NCBI RefSeq assembly: GCF_007655005.1
Contig: NZ_SZVW01000007.1
Coordinates: forward strand, 248,001-312,000
Source: Streptomyces tibetensis
Lineage (GTDB): Bacteria; Actinomycetota; Actinomycetes; Streptomycetales; Streptomycetaceae
Direction of reading: 5' to 3'
DNA length: 64,000 bases
Below the pieces are notes generated by a model. It was not told the DNA's origin. It was given only the letters and a program-made list of their open reading frames with translations, and made no database searches. The translations under genes and the position numbers were made by a program. Numbering within the stretch: the first letter of the stretch is position 1; each line of letters begins with the position of its first letter. Positions 29,473-40,584 of this stretch are shown one piece after another.

Positions 29473-29497
29473 ACCCAGGAAGAGCGCAGCCCTGGGT
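29473..29497. promoter_or_regulatory. candidate operator between the XRE and SDR genes
   Basis: The inverted repeat ACCCAGG-N11-CCTGGGT is centred in the 146-base divergent region and is a plausible site for the XRE regulator. No consensus is known to me. Confidence 0.45.
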
Positions 29498-29570
29498 AAG
29501 GCGGGCGCGGCCGCCGAGGGTGGTGTCCGAGGCCGGGGAGACGCCCCGGCCGGGACCGAGGAGGAACCCC

Positions 29571-30332
29571 ATGTCGTACGACAGCCTGGCCGGCCGTACC
29601 GCCGTCGTCACCGGAGCCGCGAGCGGGATCGGCGAGGCCGTCGCCGTGCTGCTGGCCGCCCGGGGCGCCCGGGTGGCCCTGGTGGCCCGGCGTGCGGAAC
29701 GGCTGACGGCGATCGCCGGGAAGATCCGGGCCGACGGCGGGCAGGCCCTGGCCGTCGCCGCCGACGTCACCGACGAGACGTCCGTGGCGGACGCCGCCGA
29801 CCGCGTCCACGCCGAGTACGGGACCGTCGACCTGGTCGTGAACTGCGCCGGGGTGATGCTGCCGCACCCCTTCGACGCCCGGCGCACCGACGAGTGGCAG
29901 ACGATGCTCGACACCAACGTCGCCGGGGTGCTGCGGATGATCGGCGCCTTCACCGGCGACCTGGTGAGCGCCGCAGCGGACGGCCGTACGGCCGACATCG
30001 TGAACATCTCGTCCATCGCCGCGCACGTCAGCTTCCCGAACTACGCGGTCTACGGCGCGTCCAAGGCGGCCCTCACCTACCTGTCGGAAGCCCTGCGCGG
30101 GGAGTTCGGGCCGCGGGACGTCCGGGTCACCAACATCGAGCCCGGATTCGTCGAGAGCGAGCTGCGCACCCACATCTCCGACGCGGAACTGTCCCGGCAG
30201 GTCGAGGGCATGCTCGATGTGGTGGGCGCGCTGTCCGCGGAGGAGCTGGCCGACCTGGTGGCCTACGTGACGAGCCGGCCTCGCCGGGTCAATCTGCGGC
30301 AGATCGTCGCGCTGCCGACGCGGCAGGTCTGA
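29571..30332 (+). CDS. short-chain dehydrogenase/reductase
   Basis: A 253-residue classical SDR. It has TGAASGIGEAVA (NAD(P) binding) at about residues 13-24, NCAGVM, the catalytic Ser in NISSIAAHVSF, YGASK with Tyr and Lys, and the post-motif NIEPGFVESEL. An Arg-rich segment after the first glycine motif (VARRAERL) favours NADP(H). GAGGAGG precedes ATG 29571. The divergent XRE regulator probably controls it. The substrate is unknown. Confidence 0.9.
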   Translation: MSYDSLAGRTAVVTGAASGIGEAVAVLLAARGARVALVARRAERLTAIAGKIRADGGQALAVAADVTDETSVADAADRVHAEYGTVDLVVNCAGVMLPHPFDARRTDEWQTMLDTNVAGVLRMIGAFTGDLVSAAADGRTADIVNISSIAAHVSFPNYAVYGASKAALTYLSEALRGEFGPRDVRVTNIEPGFVESELRTHISDAELSRQVEGMLDVVGALSAEELADLVAYVTSRPRRVNLRQIVALPTRQV

Positions 30333-30333
30333 A

Positions 30334-30351
30334 GCCCGGCCGGGGCCGGGC
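30334..30351. terminator. short hairpin between SDR and the membrane-protein gene
   Basis: GCCCGGCC-GG-GGCCGGGC fills the 21-base gap between two convergent genes. Confidence 0.6.
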
Positions 30352-30353
30352 GC

Positions 30354-30788
30354 TCACTCCTCCCAGTCACTGTCCCGGGAGGACCTCGGGCGGCGGCCGA
30401 AGAGGTTCGGGTTGGTACGGGCCGCCTGGGCGACGTTGACGCCGACGATGCCCGCCCAGGCGACCAGCATGCCGGGCCACTGGGCCAGGGCCCCGCCGAT
30501 CGCGGACAGCGGCACCGCGAGGACCAGGGAGACGATCCCGAAGCCGAACCGCTCGCCCCAGGAGTCCGTGGCCCTCGGCGACCGGGAGTCCCGGGCCGTC
30601 TGCATCTGCTGCTCGGCGAGCTGCCGCCGCACCCTGCGCTCCACCGCGCCGTCGATCCGCTGGTCGACCTTCTCCAGGAAGGAGTCGACCAGCACCGACT
30701 CGTAGTCCTCGCCCAGATCCCTGCGGGCGTGCAGGGTGGCGTCGAGTTCCCTCTTCAGGTCGGTGTCCCGCGCGTCCATTCCCGTCAT
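30354..30788 (-). CDS. small membrane protein, two helices
   Basis: A 144-residue protein. The N-terminal ~75 residues are charged and helical (DLKRELDATLHARRDLGEDYESVLVDSFLEKVDQRIDGAVE). Two hydrophobic helices follow at about 84-103 and 105-122, with a short basic tail. I recognise it only as an actinobacterial hypothetical. The ATG at 30788 is preferred over 30779 because TACGGT lies seven bases upstream, implying a leaderless transcript. Confidence 0.75.
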   Translation of the reverse strand: MTGMDARDTDLKRELDATLHARRDLGEDYESVLVDSFLEKVDQRIDGAVERRVRRQLAEQQMQTARDSRSPRATDSWGERFGFGIVSLVLAVPLSAIGGALAQWPGMLVAWAGIVGVNVAQAARTNPNLFGRRPRSSRDSDWEE

Positions 30789-30900
30789 GCGGTCCACCGT
30801 AGAAAGCGCCGCCGTCGGCCGCACTGGGGTTAGCCCCCCTGTTCCCGCAGGGGGATACCGGTCGTCGTACCGTCGCCGGCTTCCGGTCCGGCTTGCCGCT

Positions 30901-30938
30901 CTGCATATGCTCATGCAGAATCCTCAGCTACTGAATAG
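30901..30938 (+). promoter_or_regulatory. candidate operator sites before the RpiR gene
   Basis: A perfect palindrome CTGCAT-ATGCTC-ATGCAG (30901-30918) overlaps the spacer of a possible promoter (TTGCCG 30893-30898, CAGAAT 30916-30921, 17-base spacer). TGAATAG at 30932-30938 follows and is shared with the hutU operator. Confidence 0.45.
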
Positions 30939-30955
30939 GCGAGGGGGAGCACGTC

Positions 30956-31798
30956 ATGAGCGTGACCGACAGCCCTGCCGCGCGGCTGCAGGCGCTCTTC
31001 GAGGGCCACCGGCTGACGCCGACCCAGCGGCGCATCGCGCACAGCATGGTGCGGCGCGCCGCCGACGTGCCGTTCCTGTCGAGCGTGGAGCTCGCCGAGC
31101 TGGCCGGGGTCAGCCAGCCGTCGGTGACCCGCTTCGCCGTCGCCCTGGGCTTCGACGGCTATCCCGCCCTGCGCCGCCATCTGCGCGAGGTCGCCCCCGC
31201 CGAACCCGCCGAGGAGGCCGGGGCCCTCAACGAGTACCAGCAGGCCGTCGAGGCCGAGATCGAGAACCTGCGGCACCTGGCGGAGGCGCTGGCCGACCCC
31301 GCGCCCGTGCAGCGCGCGGGACGCCTCCTGGCGGCCTCCCGCCCCCTCCTCGTCCTCGGTCTGCGGGCGGCCGCCGCCCAGGCACACGGCTTCGCCTACT
31401 TCGCCGCCAAGGTCCATCCCGACGTACGGCTGCTCGGTGAGGGCGGCACGATGCTGCAGGACCGCATCGACGCCGCCGTCCGGGCCGGCGCGAGCGCACT
31501 GCTCTGTTTCGCGCTGCCCCGGCACCCCCGCGAGGTCGTCGACACCCTCGCCTACGCCAAGGAGGCCGGGCTGACCGTCGTCACGGTCGCCGACTCCGCC
31601 TTCGCCCCCGTCGCCAAGGTGTCCGACCTGCTGCTGCCCGCCGCCGTCGGCACCGGCCTCGCCTTCGACACGGCCTGCGCGCCGATGCTGCTCGGCCGGG
31701 TCCTGCTGGAGGCCATGTGCGACGACCTGCCCCAGGCGCAGTCCCGCCTGGAGGAGTTCGACACGAAGGCGGCGGCGCGGGGGCTGTTCGTCGACTGA
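30956..31798 (+). CDS. RpiR/MurR-family transcriptional regulator
   Basis: A 280-residue regulator. The N-terminal HTH_6 domain (residues 1-80) includes VELAELAGVSQPSVTRFAVALGFDGYPALRRHL. The C-terminal SIS domain (about 115-250) includes RPLLVLGLRAAAAQAHGFAYFAAKV and binds phosphosugars or similar ligands. The gene is about 2.7 kb from the hut operon, and its upstream region shares TGAATAG with the hutU operator, so it is the best local candidate for the hut repressor. That link is inference. GAGGGGGAG precedes ATG 30956. Confidence 0.88.
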   Translation: MSVTDSPAARLQALFEGHRLTPTQRRIAHSMVRRAADVPFLSSVELAELAGVSQPSVTRFAVALGFDGYPALRRHLREVAPAEPAEEAGALNEYQQAVEAEIENLRHLAEALADPAPVQRAGRLLAASRPLLVLGLRAAAAQAHGFAYFAAKVHPDVRLLGEGGTMLQDRIDAAVRAGASALLCFALPRHPREVVDTLAYAKEAGLTVVTVADSAFAPVAKVSDLLLPAAVGTGLAFDTACAPMLLGRVLLEAMCDDLPQAQSRLEEFDTKAAARGLFVD

Positions 31799-31887
31799 CG
31801 CGTGCCCGGCGTCTTCTCAGACTCGTCTCACGTTGCGGCGCTACCGTACGTCCCCCCAAGGCTTCGGAGACCGGACGGAGGCTGGAC

Positions 31888-32472
31888 GTGACACGCGGAG
31901 GACAGGGGCTGGCCCGGGTGGCCGTCGTGGTACGGGCGGGGGCGGCCCCGCTGTGGTGGCTGGGTGTTCTCGCGGCGGGCATCGGCCTGCTCGCACCGGG
32001 CCTGACCGGACGCCGCATCGGCGTCCTGGCCGGAGCGGCCCTCTTCGTCCTGGCGACGGCCGCCGTGACCTACGGCCGCCGCAAGCGCTACGCGGCCCTG
32101 GCCGCCTCGGCGTCCCGGGCCGGAAAGCACGACGTGCTCCAGGACCGCGCGGTCACGGTACGCAACTGGCGCCGGGGACACCGCTGGTGGCTCCTCCTCG
32201 CCTTCCTCGCCGCCCTGGGCAGCGCCTTCGCGGTCCCGGCGGCCGGGGGCATGCTCCTGGCCGGCTGCGGCGCGGGCCTGTGGCTGAAGTCGGCCTGGCT
32301 GGGCCGCCGGGAGCGGGCCGACGAGGCGCTGCTGTGGGTCCGCGTCGACTGGCTGCGCGGGGGAGCGGCCCACCCGGCCGGCAAGCGGGTGAGGGCATAC
32401 CGCACCACGGGCATCGCGGCGGGAGACGCGGCTCCCGGAGGAGCGCGAAGGAAATCGCCGGCGCTGGTGTGA
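31888..32472 (+). CDS. four-helix membrane protein
   Basis: A 194-residue protein with two pairs of hydrophobic helices (about residues 19-35, 39-58, then 92-108 and 112-128) separated by a basic cytoplasmic stretch, and an Arg-rich C-terminal tail. I recognise no family. GTG 31888 has GGAGG eight bases upstream; a longer frame to 31717 overlaps the RpiR gene and is rejected. Confidence 0.75.
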   Translation: MTRGGQGLARVAVVVRAGAAPLWWLGVLAAGIGLLAPGLTGRRIGVLAGAALFVLATAAVTYGRRKRYAALAASASRAGKHDVLQDRAVTVRNWRRGHRWWLLLAFLAALGSAFAVPAAGGMLLAGCGAGLWLKSAWLGRRERADEALLWVRVDWLRGGAAHPAGKRVRAYRTTGIAAGDAAPGGARRKSPALV

Positions 32473-32492
32473 TCGGGCAGTGCTGGACCCAC

Positions 32493-32935
32493 CCTGGGGC
32501 GCGGGGCTGTATCGATGTGCGGCTCCGCCGCGTGGGCGCGACAAGCCACGACGCACCGGCGGCCGACTCCTTCACAACCTTCGACGACGACGGCGACACC
32601 CGGCAGCGGCGCACCAACCTCGGGGCGCGGGGCTGTATCGATGTGCGGCTCCGCCGCGTGGGCGCGACAAGCCACGACGCACCGGCGGCCGACTCCTTCA
32701 CAACCTTCGACGACGACGGCGACACCCGGCAGCGGCGCACCAACCTCGGGGCGCGGGGCTGTATCGATGTGCGGCTCCGCCGCGTGGGCGCGACAAGCCA
32801 CGACGCACCGGCGGCCGACTCCTTCACAACCTTCGACGACGACGGCGACACCCGGCAGCGGCGCACCAACCTCGGGGCGCGGGGCTGTATCGATGTGCGG
32901 CTCCGCCGCGTGGGCGCGACAAGCCGCGACGCCCC
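32493..32935. repeat. 126-bp tandem repeat, 3.5 copies
   Basis: Copies start with GCGGGGCTGTATCGATGTGC at 32501, 32627, 32753 and 32879, exactly 126 bases apart. Copies 2 and 3 look identical, copy 1 differs only at its left edge, and copy 4 is truncated near 32930. Because 126 is a multiple of three and no stop occurs, several frames stay open, but none has a start signal. Each copy contains a GCGGC-TCC-GCCGC hairpin and the CGTGGGCGCGACAAGCCACGAC element that I know as a dispersed Streptomyces intergenic repeat. Confidence 0.92.
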
Positions 32936-33004
32936 CGAGGCCGGAAACCCTCGGAACCTCCCACGTCGCTGCACCCGAGGCGAAACCCTACGGAACCTCC
33001 CAGG
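32934..33004. repeat. duplicated 3' end of the decarboxylase gene
   Basis: CCCGAGG...AACCCT-CGGAACCTCCCA occurs at 32974-33004, covering the last codons and stop of the gene, and again at 32934-32964, a 40-base tandem copy just downstream of the gene, with a few changes. Confidence 0.75.
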
Positions 33005-34361
33005 CCGCTCGCGTCAACGCATCCACCTGCGCCCCACCCGACTCCGCAACGATCTCCTCCACGGTCTGCGCCCGCCGCACCACCGCGAAGCGCCCGCCCG
33101 GCCCGAACCCGTACACCCCGGGCCGCACCAGCGAGTTGTAGCCGTAGTGATGCGCGAAGTAGTACGCGCCGGTGTCCAGCGCCGCCGCGTAGTCCCCCTG
33201 CTCCAGCAACGGCATGGACCGCCCCTCGGCCAGCAGGTCCCCAGCGAAACAGGCCGGCCCCGCGACGTCCTGCACCACCACCGGCCCCTCCTTCGGCCGC
33301 CCCTTCGCGTCATACGCGCGGATCCGCAGCGGCCAGCTTTCCGGCGCGTACACGGTCCGCGCGGCCACCTGCACCCCGGCATGCGTCACCGCCACCGCCC
33401 GGCCGCCGGAGGCCTTCGCGTACTCGACCCGTGCCACCACCGTCCCGTGCTTGGCCAGCAGTGACCGCCCGAACTCGGTGACCAGCCCGTACCGTCCGTC
33501 GAACAGCCCCGGTACCTCTTCGGCCAGCAGTCGCGCGTACTGCGCGTACGTCGGGGTCGTCTCCTCCGACGCGAAGTTCACCGGCAGACCGCCGCCGATG
33601 TCGAGCGTGTCGACCTGCCGCCGCCCGGCCCGCCGGTTGATCTCCTCCGCCAGCGCGTACGTCTGCGCCACGCCCTGTGCCATCAGGGCCAGGGGGACGC
33701 CCTGGGACCCGGTGTGCGCGTGCAGCCGGGTCAGCCACGGCCGGTCCAGATACGCCCGGACGACCCACTCCCGGGCGCCTTCGTCGCGCAGCGCCACCCC
33801 GAACTTCGAGGTGGCCGTCGCCGTGGACAACGCCTCGATGGAGCCACCGCCCACCTGCGGATTCACCCGGATTCCAAGAGGGGAGCGGCTCGTGGACGAC
33901 CGCATCAGGGAGTCGATGCGGTCCAGTTCCTGCGGGTTGTCCGCGTTGAGCGCGACACCCAGGTCCAGTGCCTCGCGCAGCTCGGCCGGCGTCTTCGCGG
34001 GCGAGTCGAGCACCGTCATCCGCGACGGCATGCCCGCAGCCCGCGCCAGGGCCAGCTCACCCGGGCTCGCGACCTCCGCCCCGACGCCCTCCTCGCGCAG
34101 CAGCCGCAGCACCGGCACCAGCGGGGTCGCCTTCACCGCGAAGGCGTGCAGCACGGGCGTGCCGGGCGTCAGCACCGCCTCGAACGCCGCCCGCAGCTCC
34201 GCCGCCGACTCCCGGATGCCGACGACATCCAGCAGCCCCACGATGGGGCTGTCGGGCCCGAGCAGCCCTTGCTCCACGGCGGCCCGCACCGCCTCGTCCC
34301 GCCGCGCCGCCCGCCGGGCCCCGATGCCGCCCGCCTCTTCCGCCTCGATGTGTGCGCCCAT
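32988..34361 (-). CDS. PLP-dependent decarboxylase (diaminopimelate/ornithine decarboxylase fold)
   Basis: A 457-residue fold-III PLP enzyme. The PLP lysine lies in LHAFAVKATPLVPVL, followed by EVASPGELALARAAG, the HTGSQ loop, the IGGGLPVNF phosphate loop, TEFGRSLLAKHG, the substrate cysteine region GPACFAGDLL, and YYFAHHYGYN. Family members decarboxylate meso-diaminopimelate, arginine, ornithine or related amino acids. This one is unlike canonical LysA in several loops and is not next to lysine genes, so the substrate is uncertain. ATG 34361 starts the family-like sequence. It is divergent from hutU. Confidence 0.82.
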   Translation of the reverse strand: MGAHIEAEEAGGIGARRAARRDEAVRAAVEQGLLGPDSPIVGLLDVVGIRESAAELRAAFEAVLTPGTPVLHAFAVKATPLVPVLRLLREEGVGAEVASPGELALARAAGMPSRMTVLDSPAKTPAELREALDLGVALNADNPQELDRIDSLMRSSTSRSPLGIRVNPQVGGGSIEALSTATATSKFGVALRDEGAREWVVRAYLDRPWLTRLHAHTGSQGVPLALMAQGVAQTYALAEEINRRAGRRQVDTLDIGGGLPVNFASEETTPTYAQYARLLAEEVPGLFDGRYGLVTEFGRSLLAKHGTVVARVEYAKASGGRAVAVTHAGVQVAARTVYAPESWPLRIRAYDAKGRPKEGPVVVQDVAGPACFAGDLLAEGRSMPLLEQGDYAAALDTGAYYFAHHYGYNSLVRPGVYGFGPGGRFAVVRRAQTVEEIVAESGGAQVDALTRAAWEVP

Positions 34362-34409
34362 GCATCCAGCCAAACATCCAGGGCACCGCCGCGCCGACAC
34401 CCCCACGTA

Positions 34410-34438
34410 TTGACTAGCCCTATTCAGGCGTCCAGGAT
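34410..34438 (+). promoter_or_regulatory. hutU promoter
   Basis: TTGACT (34410-34415) and CAGGAT (34433-34438) are separated by 17 bases, a good fit to a vegetative sigma promoter. The expected start point is near 34445, about 50 bases before hutU. Confidence 0.6.
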
Positions 34439-34446
34439 GTGAATAG
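34420..34446. promoter_or_regulatory. candidate hut operator overlapping the promoter
   Basis: The inverted repeat CTATTCA-N13-TGAATAG spans the promoter spacer, the -10 and the expected start point, an ideal place for a repressor. TGAATAG also occurs just after the putative start point of the RpiR gene. Confidence 0.6.
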
Positions 34447-34496
34447 CCAGTGCAACAAACCGCCGGGAGCACCACGCACCCACCAGGAGGCAGACC

Positions 34497-36157
<1,661 letters not shown>

Positions 36158-36161
<4 letters not shown>

Positions 36162-37393
36162 CCCGGAGCGACGGCGGCTCCTTCCACCAGATGTGGCGCG
36201 AGCTGCTCCCCATCGGGCGGCACCCCGCCTCCGGCGGCTACCGCCGGTTCGCCTGGAGCGGTGTCGACGGCGACTGCCGGGCCTGGTTCGAAGAGCAGGC
36301 CACGGCCCGAGGGCTGCGCTACGAGGTCGACCGGAACGGCAACCAGTGGGCCTGGCTCGGGGACCCCGCCGAGGGCGACGCCGTCGTCACCGGCTCTCAC
36401 CTCGACTCCGTGCCGGACGGCGGCGCCTTCGACGGCCCCCTCGGCGTCGTGTCCGCCTTCGCCGCCCTGGACGAGCTGCGCGACAGGGGCGCCCGCTTCG
36501 ACCGGCCCCTCGCCATCGTGAACTTCGGTGACGAGGAGGGCGCCCGGTTCGGGCTCGCCTGCGTCGGGTCCCGGCTCACCGCCGGGCAGCTCACCCGCGA
36601 GCAGGCGCACCGCCTCACCGACGGCGACGGCGTGACGCTGCCCCGGGCCATGGAAGCGGCCGGATACGATCCGGACGCCATCGGGCCGGACCCCGAACGG
36701 CTCGCCCGCATCGGCGCCTTCGTCGAACTGCACGTCGAGCAGGGCCGGGCCCTGGACCTGTCCGGCGACCGGGTCGGTATCGCCAGCGCCATCTGGCCCC
36801 ACGGCCGGTGGCGGTTCGACTTCCGCGGTGAGGCCAACCACGCCGGCACCACCCGGCTCGCCGACCGCCACGACCCCATGCTGTCCTACGCCGAGACCGT
36901 GCTCGCCGCCCGGCGCGAGGCCGAACTCGCCGGAGCCGTCGCCACCTTCGGCAAGATCACCGTCGAGCCCAACGGCGTCAACGCCATCCCCTCCCTGGTG
37001 CGCGGCTGGCTCGACTCCCGCGCCGAGGACCAGGTGAGTCTCGACACCGTGGTCGGCGGCATCGAGAAGGCGGCCCGGAGTTACGCGGACGCGCACGGCG
37101 TCGACCTCGACATCGTCCGCGAGTCCTTCACCCCCGTCGTCGAGTTCGACCACGCCCTGCGCGACGAACTCGCCCGCATCCTCGGCACGGACACCGACCT
37201 CACGGTCCCCGTCCTCGGCACCGGCGCGGGACACGACGCCGGGATCCTGTCCGGGAGCATCCCGACCGCCATGCTGTTCGTGCGCAACCCCACCGGCGTC
37301 TCCCACTCCCCGGCCGAGTCCGCGAGCGAGGACGACTGCGTGGCCGGGGTACTCGCACTCGCCGACGTACTGGAAGGACTGGCGTGCAGGTGA
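36158..37393 (+). CDS. M20-family amidohydrolase (allantoate/N-carbamoyl type), in the hut operon
   Basis: A 411-residue zinc hydrolase. Metal ligands are in [18 protein letters not shown] and [11 protein letters not shown], plus HVEQG and the C-terminal [11 protein letters not shown]. The dimerisation-domain motif [16 protein letters not shown] is typical of allantoate amidohydrolases and N-carbamoyl amino-acid hydrolases. It sits between hutU and hutF with 4- and 10-base overlaps, so it probably acts in histidine breakdown. The pathway here lacks a HutG, and cleavage of N-formylglutamate to glutamate and formate is the obvious open step. That role is inference. Confidence 0.88.
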
Positions 37394-38736
37394 CGACAGC
37401 AGCCCCGCGGACGTACTGGCTGGAGCACGCCTGGCTCGGCACATCTGTCGAGCCGGGCGTGGCCGTCGACGTCAGGGACGGCCGCATCGCCGCCGTCCGC
37501 ACCGGCACCCCCGCCCCACCCCCCGGCGCCGAGGTCCTGCGCGGGCTCACCCTGCCCGGCCTGGCCAACGCCCACAGCCACGCCTTCCACCGTGCCCTGC
37601 GCGGCACCGTCCAGGTCGGCTCCGGCACCTTCTGGACCTGGCGCGAGGTCATGTACGCCACGGCCGCCCGGCTCACCCCGGACAGCTACCACGCCCTCGC
37701 CCGCGCGGTGTACGCCGAGATGGCCCTGGCCGGCATCACGGCCGTCGGCGAGTTCCACTACGTCCACCACGCCCCCGGCGGCACCGCCTACGCCGACCCC
37801 AACGCCATGGGCGAGGCCCTCATCGCGGCCGCCGCCGAAGCCGGGATCCGCATCACCCTCCTCGACACCGCCTACCTCTCCTCCGGCTTCGGGCAGCCGC
37901 CCACCACCCACCAGCTCCGCTTCTCCGACGGCGACGCCGAGGCCTGGGCCGCACGCTCTTCACTTCTCAAGGAACGGGATCACGCACGGATCGGCGCGGC
38001 GATCCACTCCGTACGGGCCGTGCCCGCCGAGCAGTTGGAGACCGTCGCGCGGTGGGCCGAGGAGCGGCGGGCCCCGCTCCATGTGCACCTGTCCGAGCAG
38101 ACCGCCGAGAACGAGGCGTGCCTGGACATCCACGGCTGCACCCCGACCCAGCTCCTCGCCCTGCACGGCGTCCTCGGACCGCGCACCACCGGCGTCCACA
38201 ACACCCACCTCACCGCCGAGGACATCTCGCTCATCGGCGGCAGCGGCACCGGCACCTGCATGTGCCCGACCACCGAGCGGGACCTCGCGGACGGCATCGG
38301 ACCGGCCGTCGCCCTGCAGAACGAGGGCTCACCGCTCTGTCTCGGCTCCGACAGCCATGCCGTGATCGACCTGCTCGAAGAGGCGCGGGCGCTGGAACTG
38401 AACGAGCGGCTGCGCACCCGCACCCGGGGTCACTGGACGGCGGCGGCCCTGCTGCGGGCGGCCTCGCCCGACGGCCACGCGGCCCTCGGCTGGGACGAGG
38501 CGGGGGCGCTGGAGACCGGCGCGCTCGCCGACTTCACCACCCTCGCGCTCGACTCGGTCAGGACGGCAGGGCCGCTTCCGCGGCTCGGGGCCGAGACGGC
38601 CGTATTCGCCGCGTCGGCAGCGGACGTGTCGCATACGGTCGTGGCAGGTCGGCACGTCGTACGGGACGGGGTCCACTCCCTCGTACCGGATGTGCCGCGG
38701 GCCCTCGCGGACGCCGTCGAAGCCCTGCGCGGATGA
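37384..38736 (+). CDS. hutF: formimidoylglutamate deiminase
   Basis: A 450-residue metal-dependent amidohydrolase converting N-formimino-L-glutamate to N-formyl-L-glutamate and ammonia. Metal-binding [11 protein letters not shown] is at about residues 65-75, with [25 protein letters not shown] and the late Asp in [19 protein letters not shown] 37384 follows GGAAGGA at good spacing and overlaps the upstream gene by 10 bases; GTG 37390 is the alternative. It is part of the hut operon. Confidence 0.92.
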   Translation: MQVTTAAPRTYWLEHAWLGTSVEPGVAVDVRDGRIAAVRTGTPAPPPGAEVLRGLTLPGLANAHSHAFHRALRGTVQVGSGTFWTWREVMYATAARLTPDSYHALARAVYAEMALAGITAVGEFHYVHHAPGGTAYADPNAMGEALIAAAAEAGIRITLLDTAYLSSGFGQPPTTHQLRFSDGDAEAWAARSSLLKERDHARIGAAIHSVRAVPAEQLETVARWAEERRAPLHVHLSEQTAENEACLDIHGCTPTQLLALHGVLGPRTTGVHNTHLTAEDISLIGGSGTGTCMCPTTERDLADGIGPAVALQNEGSPLCLGSDSHAVIDLLEEARALELNERLRTRTRGHWTAAALLRAASPDGHAALGWDEAGALETGALADFTTLALDSVRTAGPLPRLGAETAVFAASAADVSHTVVAGRHVVRDGVHSLVPDVPRALADAVEALRG

Positions 38737-38813
38737 CCCCGGGCCGCCCGCCCGCGCGGCCCGCCTCCGACCCCGAACCCGACCCCACCGCCGACCAGGC
38801 CACCAAGGACGCC

Positions 38814-40028
38814 ATGAGCAACGCGACGACCGTCAACCCCGCCCACTCCGCGAGCACCGCAAGCACGCTCATCACCAACATCGCAGCCCTGGTCACCAAC
38901 GACCCCTCCTCCGGTGACGGTTCCCCCCTGGGACTGGTCCAGGACGCGGCCGTCGTCATCGAGGGCGACCGCGTCGTGTGGACCGGTGATCAAAGCAAAG
39001 CACCCGCCACTGACAATCGGGTCGACGCCGAAGGCCGGGCGGTCGTCCCCGGCTTCGTGGACTCCCACTCCCACCTCGTCTTCGCCGGCGACCGGACGCA
39101 GGAGTTCAACGCCCGCATGTCCGGGCGGCCGTACAGCGCGGGCGGCATCCGCACCACCGTCGCGGCCACGCGGGCGGCGAGCGACGAGGAACTCGGGGCC
39201 AACGTCACCCGTTACCTCCGCGAGGCCCTCCGCCAGGGCACCACCACGTTCGAGACCAAGTCCGGCTACGGCCTGACCGTCGAGGACGAGGCCCGCGCCC
39301 TGCGCATCGCCGCCGCCCACACCGACGAGGTCACCTACCTCGGCGCCCACATCGTCGCCCCCGAGTTCGCGGAGGACCCTGCCGGCTACGTCGCCCTGGT
39401 CACCGGCGAGATGCTGGACGCCTGCGCCCCGCACGCCCGCTGGATCGACGTCTTCTGCGAGAAGGGCGCCTTCGACGGCGACCAGGCCCGCGCGATCCTC
39501 ACCGCCGGCAAGGCGAAGGGCCTGCACCCCCGCATCCACGCCAACCAGTTGTCGTACGGCCCGGGCGTACAACTCGCGGTCGAGCTCGACGCGGCCAGCG
39601 CCGACCACTGCACCCACCTCACCGACGCGGATGTGGACGCCCTGGCGGGCAGCCGTACGGTCGCCACCCTGCTGCCCGGCGCCGAGTTCTCCACGCGGGC
39701 CGAGTGGCCCGACGCACGGCGGCTGCTGGACGCGGGTGTCACGGTGGCGCTGTCCACGGACTGCAACCCCGGCTCGTCCTTCACCTCGTCCGTCCCGTTC
39801 TGCGTCGCGCTGGCCGTACGGGACATGGGGATGACCCCGGACGAGGCCGTGTGGTCGGCGACCGCGGGCGGCGCGGCGGCCTTGCGGCGCGACGACGTCG
39901 GCCGGCTCACCCCGGGCGCGTACGCGGACCTGACGCTCCTCGACGCCCCGAGCCATGTCCACCTGGCCTACCGCCCCGGCGTCCCGCTGGTCAGCGGAGT
40001 GTGGCGGTGCGGAGAGCGCGTGGTGTGA
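38814..40028 (+). CDS. hutI: imidazolonepropionase
   Basis: A 404-residue amidohydrolase that opens 4-imidazolone-5-propionate to N-formimino-L-glutamate. It has the metal motif [13 protein letters not shown] near residue 83, [22 protein letters not shown], the [14 protein letters not shown] loop and [16 protein letters not shown] 38814 has AAGGA just upstream. An in-frame ATG at 38733 overlapping the hutF stop codon would add 27 Pro/Asp-rich residues and is the alternative. Its last codons are partly duplicated downstream. Confidence 0.92.
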   Translation: MSNATTVNPAHSASTASTLITNIAALVTNDPSSGDGSPLGLVQDAAVVIEGDRVVWTGDQSKAPATDNRVDAEGRAVVPGFVDSHSHLVFAGDRTQEFNARMSGRPYSAGGIRTTVAATRAASDEELGANVTRYLREALRQGTTTFETKSGYGLTVEDEARALRIAAAHTDEVTYLGAHIVAPEFAEDPAGYVALVTGEMLDACAPHARWIDVFCEKGAFDGDQARAILTAGKAKGLHPRIHANQLSYGPGVQLAVELDAASADHCTHLTDADVDALAGSRTVATLLPGAEFSTRAEWPDARRLLDAGVTVALSTDCNPGSSFTSSVPFCVALAVRDMGMTPDEAVWSATAGGAAALRRDDVGRLTPGAYADLTLLDAPSHVHLAYRPGVPLVSGVWRCGERVV

Positions 40029-40114
40029 TCACCGGCCGCGATGATCCGGCGTGCCGCTGATCAGCAGGGTGTGGCGGTGCGGAGCGTGTGGTGTGATCAC
40101 CGGCCCCGCGATAA
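39976..40114. repeat. 70-bp tandem duplication of the hutI 3' end
   Basis: CCGGCGTSCCGCTGRTCAGC...GTGTGGCGGTGCGG...GTGTGATCACCGGCC occurs at 39976-40045, including the hutI stop codon, and again at 40046-40114 with about a dozen differences. The second copy lies in the hutI-40165 spacer. Confidence 0.88.
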
Positions 40115-40164
40115 TGCGATGCCGCGTCGGGAGGACGACCGGCATCGGCGGAGGGCGGGGACCC

Positions 40165-40500
40165 ATGGCACGGGGACGGTTGGCGAAGCACTGGTCGGTA
40201 CCACTCGTGGTGAACGTGCTGCTCGGGATCCCGGGCGTGGTGCCGTTCTGGCTGCTCTGGTACCTCGCGGTGAACTGGCCGCTCGCCGATGCCGGCTGGA
40301 CCGTGCGGGAACCCACCGAGAACGACGGCATGGCCCTCTGGCTCGTGATCGTCGTCCCCGTCGTCACGCTCTACGGCCTGATCTGGTGGCTCGCCAACAG
40401 GCCGCTGAGGCGCCGGACGGCACTCGCCCCGCACACCTACTGGCTGCTGAGCCTGACGGCCCCGCTGCTGCCGACGGCCGCGCTGTTCCTCAACTCCTGA
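40165..40500 (+). CDS. small membrane protein, three helices
   Basis: A 111-residue hydrophobic protein with helices at about residues 13-34, 53-74 and 89-109. I recognise no family. GGAGGGCGGGG precedes ATG 40165. The longer frame starting at 40051 would begin in the duplicated hutI tail and is rejected. It may be co-transcribed with the hut genes (137 bases downstream of hutI), but nothing links it to histidine. Confidence 0.75.
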   Translation: MARGRLAKHWSVPLVVNVLLGIPGVVPFWLLWYLAVNWPLADAGWTVREPTENDGMALWLVIVVPVVTLYGLIWWLANRPLRRRTALAPHTYWLLSLTAPLLPTAALFLNS

Positions 40501-40530
40501 AGCCGCCGCCGGCCACCGGTGGCACGCGCC

Positions 40531-40558
40531 CGGGGGCGGGCCGTCCGGCCCGCCCCCG
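40531..40558. terminator. bidirectional terminator
   Basis: A perfect 12-pair stem CGGGGGCGGGCC / GGCCCGCCCCCG with loop GTCC lies between convergent genes. Confidence 0.85.
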
Positions 40559-40584
40559 AGGGACACGTACACCAGGGTCGAGGA

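Noticed and set aside
32493..32935. CRISPR array
   Set aside because: The copies abut with no unique spacers, and no cas gene is present.
31833..33464. 543-codon rightward frame running through the 126-bp repeats
   Set aside because: Open only because the repeat period is a multiple of three and lacks stops. It has no ribosome site and overlaps two better-supported genes.
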